DNA of 11,437 nucleotides, from the NCBI GenBank assembly GCA_003024985.2, contig PXIH01S0030407.1. One strand, 5' to 3'. Positions 7,990-11,437 of this stretch are shown piece after piece (position 1 is the first letter of the stretch; each line of letters opens with the position of its first letter). The notes under the pieces are model-generated. The model made no database searches and was not told the DNA's origin. It saw nothing but the letters and a program-made list of their open reading frames with translations. A program made the translations under genes and the position numbers. Origin of the DNA: Euperipatoides rowelli (Eukaryota > Onychophora > Udeonychophora > Euonychophora > Peripatopsidae).

Positions 7990-8141
7990 CCATTTTGCCA
8001 CCCCACCCCCCAGAAAACTGAAACTGTGTGGTAATGTTCATCCAACTTTTTCTTACTCCTCTAAGTGTATACTAAATGGTCCCATTTTTAGTATGATAAC
8101 TTTTGACTTTCCTAAGAGTCTATATGCTAGCAACATGACTA

Positions 8142-8500
8142 TACTTACAGTATTTAGAAGGATTTTAGATATTGTGATGTGGGTGTGTGCATCTGTGTGT
8201 TGTCCAGGAGGGATAGGAGGAGAAAGAAGCTGAAGGGATGAGATTAAACTTAAAAATAATAGCAGATATTTATTTTGTAATTAATTTTGTGTAGAAACTC
8301 TACACTGTTTAATTTAATTCTACTTTATTTCAAGTTTTTATATATAGAGGGCAGCATTATACAGAACAATCATTTTTTTTTTTCTTTTTAGTTAAAACTT
8401 CCACTTGTTAACTTTTGATTAGGTTATGAGCCCAGAATTTAAAAGCTCTTCACTAAATTGTCTTTTTTTTTTTTGTTTTGTTTTTTCAGAATAGGAACAA
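8142..8500. other. AT-rich spacer, nothing recognised
   Basis: A short GT-rich stretch (~8176-8203) and T runs (8372-8381, 8463-8474) are the only features. I see no ORF, RNA gene or element end. Confidence 0.5.
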
Positions 8501-8506
8501 AATGTA

Positions 8507-8528
8507 TAGCTCCGGCCGGCCGGAGCTA
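8507..8528. repeat. Perfect 22-bp GC-rich palindrome
   Basis: The half-site TAGCTCCGGCC is followed immediately by its exact reverse complement with no loop, centred between 8517 and 8518. The centre is GGCCGGCC, with four CpG or GGCC steps in a surrounding of AT-rich DNA. It begins a ~100-bp GC-rich patch (to ~8597) that also holds a 6-bp inverted pair GTCGGG (8560-8565) / CCCGAC (8592-8597). The function is unknown. It may be a remnant of a GC-rich element end or a dimeric protein-binding site. Confidence 0.7.
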
Positions 8529-8600
8529 GTGCATATAACAGGCCCATAACCAGGGGCAGGTCGGGTGGTGGCCGTCCTGGAATACCGTTTGCCCGACTTA

Positions 8601-9700
8601 GCATATTATCGTTAGAAGTTATCATCACATAATTATGAACAAAGATTTGCCGTCTATTATCGAAAATAAATAACTTTTGGTCAATTATATTTTTGATAAA
8701 CAAGTTACTGAAAAGCTTTTATAATAATAAATAAATTATTATTAACACCACATGTTATATTATGTATTAGACTTGTTATCTATCTCTCATTTTCATAACT
8801 TACAGTACGGTATATGTAACGGCTGTTATTCTATAAGGTAAGATCAATTCTACGACCCAAATGGGTATAAAATATGGATTTCAAAATTGCTCATGATAGA
8901 CCAAATTTATTTAGATAGGGAGGACTTAGTTCGTAATATAACCATGGGTGAGTTAAATACTGTATGTAATATCTGGAAATTTATTGAATACATAACTAAT
9001 AATGAGAAAATGTTTTTTTATAGTAATTCTTTTTTACAAAACTATCTGATTAATAAGATGCCATTCTTGTGTTTCAAGATGCCAAGCTATTAGCTTTTTT
9101 TATTTATACTTTAAAATATAGTGTCAATCATGATATAATTTATTTGAATTTTGAATTGTTTATTAGAAGATGGGTTAAAAATCATTTCCCTCAGTTATTG
9201 AGTCTTGTAAGCTCTGGGTAAGCTTCTCTAACTATGTGGAACTGGTCTAGGTAGTATGATATTTCAATTTGTTTGCTTGGTTGTTTTTTTCTTTAAGTCT
9301 ATCATGATTTGTTCATTGATTGTTTTTTTCCCAGTTAGTTTATTTTAATTTTATAAGTGGTGGCTGTTGTACCTAATAATTTGGATTGGAATACCAAGTC
9401 AGTAAGTACAGCTAGATACTCACATTTATAATTTGCATTTTTCTTTTTGTATTGTATTTTTGATTCTGCAAATTACATAAAAATTCTATTTAAATATAGT
9501 TGTTATAAAGTGAATAAAAAATATTAGAATGGCGAAATTTCCTTCTAAAAAAAAATTAATAATATCTTGAAATCAATTAAAAAGGGCCCGTCCACTGACC
9601 CCAACTGTATGTCATCTGAGTTTAATATGACTATTTCTACTAAAATAAAAGCTTGCTTATTGGAATATTATAATATTATTTTCTAAATGATGAAGCTAAG
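8601..9700. other. AT-rich region without a confident feature
   Basis: It contains a trivial AT hairpin (TAATAATAA 8722-8730 / TTATTATTA 8736-8744). A 68-codon open frame at 8887-9093 has no recognisable domain. Around 9085-9260 short stretches recall LINE coding DNA (SVNHDII, FELFIRRWVKNHF) but not enough to annotate. It may be an upstream, heavily decayed part of the L1/Tx1-like element whose reverse transcriptase remnant lies after 9985. Confidence 0.4.
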
Positions 9701-9702
9701 CG

Positions 9703-9718
9703 TGTAATAATATAGTTT
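9703..9718. repeat. Left target-site duplication of the minus-strand SINE
   Basis: TGTAATAATATAGTTT is identical to 9966-9981. The last T residues merge into the 14-bp T run (9716-9729), so the duplication could be counted as 13 to 16 bp. Confidence 0.85.
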
Positions 9719-9965
9719 TTTTTTTTTTTGCAAAAAATAAATCTCCTCTCCAAAGGAAGAAGAAATGTATTTTTTTGAGGTTAATCAAATTAAATGCACC
9801 AGAAAATTTCAATAATACAACAGAAACAAGTCCCTAAGATGTTAACAAGGGCAACTTTGCTTTGCGTAACTGCTCAAACCAAGGCTCGAAACTGTACACC
9901 TCAGCATATGCCATCGGTTCATCACGCGGAAGCGAATCCGCTTGACCACAGAACAAAGCCAGGGA
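9719..9965 (-). mobile_element. tRNA-derived SINE with intact target-site duplications
   Basis: On the minus strand it starts at ~9965 with TCCCTGGCTTTG and ends at a poly(A) tail (T run 9716-9729 on the plus strand). A Pol III A box TGGTCAAGCGG (plus-strand 9938-9948) matches TRGYNNANNGG. A B box GTTTCGAGCC (9883-9892) is one step from GWTCRANNC. The 45-nt gap between boxes is longer than in ordinary tRNAs and suits a class II (Leu/Ser-like) tRNA with a long variable arm. A ~150-bp tRNA-unrelated body follows. Flanks of TGTAATAATATAGTTT on both sides show target-primed insertion. The perfect duplications suggest this is among the younger insertions here. Confidence 0.8.
9938..9948 (-). promoter_or_regulatory. 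Pol III A box of the SINE
   Basis: Read on the minus strand it is TGGTCAAGCGG, a full match to the A-box consensus, and part of a small D-arm-like inverted repeat (GCGGA...TCCGC). With the B box at 9883-9892 it forms an internal type 2 Pol III promoter. Confidence 0.6.
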
Positions 9966-9981
9966 TGTAATAATATAGTTT
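9966..9981. repeat. Right target-site duplication of the minus-strand SINE
   Basis: TGTAATAATATAGTTT is identical to 9703-9718 and lies immediately beyond the SINE 5' end. Confidence 0.85.
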
Positions 9982-9984
9982 ATA

Positions 9985-10436
9985 TGAAAATGATTCTGAA
10001 ACTAAAGAGTGATGTAATTTTATGGTTGAAAATATAAGGCTTATATCTTTAATGAATGAAGATTATAAAATATTGTTTAAGATATTATTACATAGAATTA
10101 ATGTATGATTGGATAAACTGTTCCCCAATAACGTTCACGGAATAAAAAGAAGGTCTATACAACAAGCTTTATGGTTTTTAATGAGTTTAATGCTTAAACT
10201 ATACTTAATCCTATGATTTTCTATATTATTATTATAGTAGTTTATTCACTAATGAATGAATGAATCAGAGATACATATGTAGTGCTCTAGCCCAACGGAT
10301 ATGCTCACTATTACATCTAAATTCTTTAGAATAGTAAAACATATAGATAGTAATGAAGTAAATAATATTAAATTAATAGAAACCATTAATGTAAATCAAA
10401 ATGTATCGATATGAAAAGGTTTTTGACATGGTTAGT
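9985..10436 (+). pseudogene. Decayed L1/Tx1-like LINE reverse transcriptase
   Basis: In one frame 10025-10105 reads VENIRLISLMNEDYKILF then KILLHRINV. It matches the N-terminal reverse transcriptase block of L1/Tx1-clade LINEs (NWRPISLLN-DYKILSK-LA-RL). After a TGA at 10106-10108 the same frame continues LDKLFPNNVHGIKRRSIQ then QALWFLMSLM, which corresponds to the family's G-x-GRSI-DN-WFL block. Roughly 200 bp of unrelated AT-rich sequence follows. RYEKVFDMVS at 10407-10436 then resembles catalytic motif A (D-EKAFDRV), with the first Asp lost. The fragment is clearly inactive. The adjacent SINE probably inserted into its upstream part. Confidence 0.55.
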
Positions 10437-11165
10437 TTTAACTTTTAAAATTTGCAAATAAAATTTATTTGTTTTTAAACTAAGGGGTTATGGGGAGGAT
10501 TAAGTGGGGAGAGAATGGGGGGGGGACAAAAAATAGGTGGGGGTGAATGAATTTCAAACATTTTGGACGGTTGGACTTTTAGAATTTGAAAATAAGATTT
10601 CTGGAATTCATTAGGACTGCATTGAAATTATTTGTATTGGGTTTTAACGTTTAGAATTTGATGGTGGAAGGGGGGGGGGGTGAGAAACATGTAGGTGGGG
10701 CCAAAAACAGGTGGAGGGGAATGAATTTCAAACATTTTTGATGATTGATCATTTGAAAATAAGATTTTTGTTGTTGTTTTGAAATAAATGGTGTATGGGT
10801 TTTATCTTTTAGAATTTACAAATAAGATTTATTCCTTTTTAAACCAACAGGAGAGACTGGGGGAGAGGTTAAGTGGGTGAGGAGGGGCAAGTGGGCGAGG
10901 GGGGAAATGTGGAGAGGGGTGCCAAAAACAGGTGGAGGGAAGGAAAAACTGAATTTCAGTCAGTTTGAATGGTCGATGTTTTAGATTTTTAAAATAAGAT
11001 TTTTTTCCGTTTTTTAAAAAAAATGGAGGGAGGAAGATGCACGATTGATCTTTTAAAATTTGAAAATGAGATTTTTTTTTTTTTTCGTTTTTAAACAAAC
11101 GGTTGAAGAAGGGGCAAATATTGGGTGGAAGCGGCAAAAATTAATTTCCGTCGTTTTTGACGGAC
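10436..11165. repeat. Degenerate G-skewed tandem repeat array
   Basis: A composite unit recurs about five to seven times with variable length (roughly 70-180 bp). It has three parts. The first is TTTTAGAATTTGAAAATAAG (near 10576, 10751, 10808, 10979, 11050, 11060). The second is a T run and TTTTTAAAC. The third is a G-rich block ending CCAAAAACAGGTGGAGGG (10701, 10922; variants ~10526 and 11135), then GAATTTCAAACATTTTTGA and a TTGATC/GGTCGAT step. The plus strand is very poor in C and has many G runs (10516-10525, 10669-10680, 10858-10864, 10899-10904). The minus-strand open frame here (10829-11137) is low-complexity and not a gene. Confidence 0.7.
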
Positions 11166-11437
11166 TTTAAGCTATTATATGAAATTGTACTGAATAACAA
11201 TTGTACTTCTATTCATATAAGTTACTGTATATTAATTAGTATTACCTGTCAAAATTAATTCGTTGTAATTTTACTTGTAATAAATTTATTTTGCCAGTTT
11301 TTAATTTAAAAGAAAGAAAAAACTTCATACAAAAGCATTATTTTTAGAGCATAAATCCTGTTACTTAATATTCATTATTAAAAAACAGAAATGATTAAAT
11401 ATGTAAGTATAACTTTGTTTCTGTTATAAAATCAAAA
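11166..11437. other. AT-rich right edge, nothing recognised
   Basis: This is plain AT-rich DNA after the repeat array, with no ORF or element end that I can support. Confidence 0.6.

Larger units (their letters stand above)
4197..8138 (+). mobile_element. Composite DNA transposon remnant with ~0.7 kb inverted arms, probably Academ-like
   Basis: The left arm (4197-~4915) and right arm (~6722-8138, read in reverse) are diverged inverted copies. They share, for example, GGCATATAGACC / GCATATAGACTC near the ends, GGAAAGTCAAAAGTTA, CATATATTGCTTSTTGTCATACTGAG-like text, and GGTCTTCAGGAAGAGGATTTAAGC (reading R as sequenced) at the inner ends. Between them lies a decayed transposase on the + strand. 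The flanks share ACTA (4193-4196 and 8138-8141), a possible 4-bp target duplication. A 2-bp TA duplication (4195-4196 / 8140-8141) fits equally well because the end motif is partly self-complementary. The XPG-like LTGCD motif inside suggests the Academ superfamily, whose transposases are known to carry an XPG-type nuclease domain. That assignment is inference. A LINE fragment is nested in the right arm. Confidence 0.7.
6722..8138 (+). repeat. Right inverted arm of the transposon (split by a LINE insertion)
   Basis: This arm is the partner of the left arm. The matching parts are ~6722-7387 and ~7990-8138. The ~600 bp between them is the nested LINE. A further 94-bp indel relative to the left arm is marked by a perfect 18-bp direct repeat at 6886-6903 and 6980-6997. 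The arm includes the transposase C-terminal codons (to ~6850), AT-rich 3' sequence, a G-rich tract at ~7266-7282, and the C-run CCCCACCCCCC at ~8001-8011, mirrored at 4326-4336 in the left arm. Confidence 0.75.

Noticed and set aside
4195-8141. Tc1/mariner or piggyBac assignment for the foldback element
   Set aside because: TA flanks are possible but no DDE/D transposase motifs of those families are visible, there are no TTAA flanks, and the LTGCD/Cys-rich motif set points elsewhere.
8176-8203. GT-rich stretch as a microsatellite
   Set aside because: It is too short and irregular to call a repeat.
8419-8703. 94-codon minus-strand open frame over the GC palindrome
   Set aside because: It has no domain or coding-like composition, and is open only because the GC-rich patch lacks stops.
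9085-9260. Possible second LINE coding fragment (SVNHDII, FELFIRRWVKNHF)
   Set aside because: The resemblance to the reverse transcriptase FD-VNHD-L region is short, the frame breaks at once, and it lies in the wrong order relative to the reverse transcriptase remnant at 10025-10436.
10289-10299. A-box match TAGCCCAACGG suggesting a third SINE or tRNA
   Set aside because: No B box occurs at a fitting distance, and there is no tail or target duplication.
10829-11137. 102-codon minus-strand open frame, rich in Pro, Phe and Lys
   Set aside because: It is a translation of the G-skewed tandem array. The low complexity explains the lack of stops.

Overview
The window looks like AT-rich animal (probably invertebrate) nuclear DNA. 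It has one long eukaryotic-type coding exon, several kinds of animal transposable element, no bacterial-style gene packing, and long non-coding AT-rich spacers with homopolymer runs. I cannot place it in a phylum from sequence alone.

Layout. 1-93: one end of a probable hAT-type DNA transposon that runs off the left edge. 267-~510: a decayed tRNA-derived SINE. ~680-989: a putative 5' regulatory region (four ACGT cores in under 60 bp, an AP-1 site, a TATA-like box, a possible 3' splice acceptor). 990-3860: an intact, uninterrupted 956-codon gene for a long coiled-coil protein that I recognise as CCDC158-like. Its 3' flank has an AATAAA at 4092-4097. 4197-~8138: a composite DNA transposon remnant whose ~0.7 kb inverted arms flank a heavily decayed transposase carrying the LTGCD / XPG-like motif set. 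I place this tentatively in the Academ superfamily. A 5'-truncated CR1/Jockey-group LINE (~7388-7989) is nested in the right arm. 8142-~9980: mostly featureless AT-rich DNA with one GC-rich patch holding a perfect 22-bp palindrome. ~9985-10436: remnants of an L1/Tx1-like reverse transcriptase. A tRNA-derived SINE (9719-9965, minus strand) with perfect 16-bp target-site duplications lies beside and probably within it. ~10436-11165: a degenerate, strongly G-over-C-skewed tandem repeat array. 11166-11437: AT-rich, nothing recognised.

Only the CCDC158-like gene looks functional. Everything else recognisable is mobile-element debris layered by successive insertions. The two most unusual points are the single-exon CCDC158-like gene, a possible retrogene, and the structure of the 4.2-8.1 kb element. 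The left arm of that element is an inverted copy of the 3' end of its transposase (Cys-rich C-terminal codons plus 3' non-coding DNA). This explains both the long inverted repeats and the absence of the transposase N-terminus.
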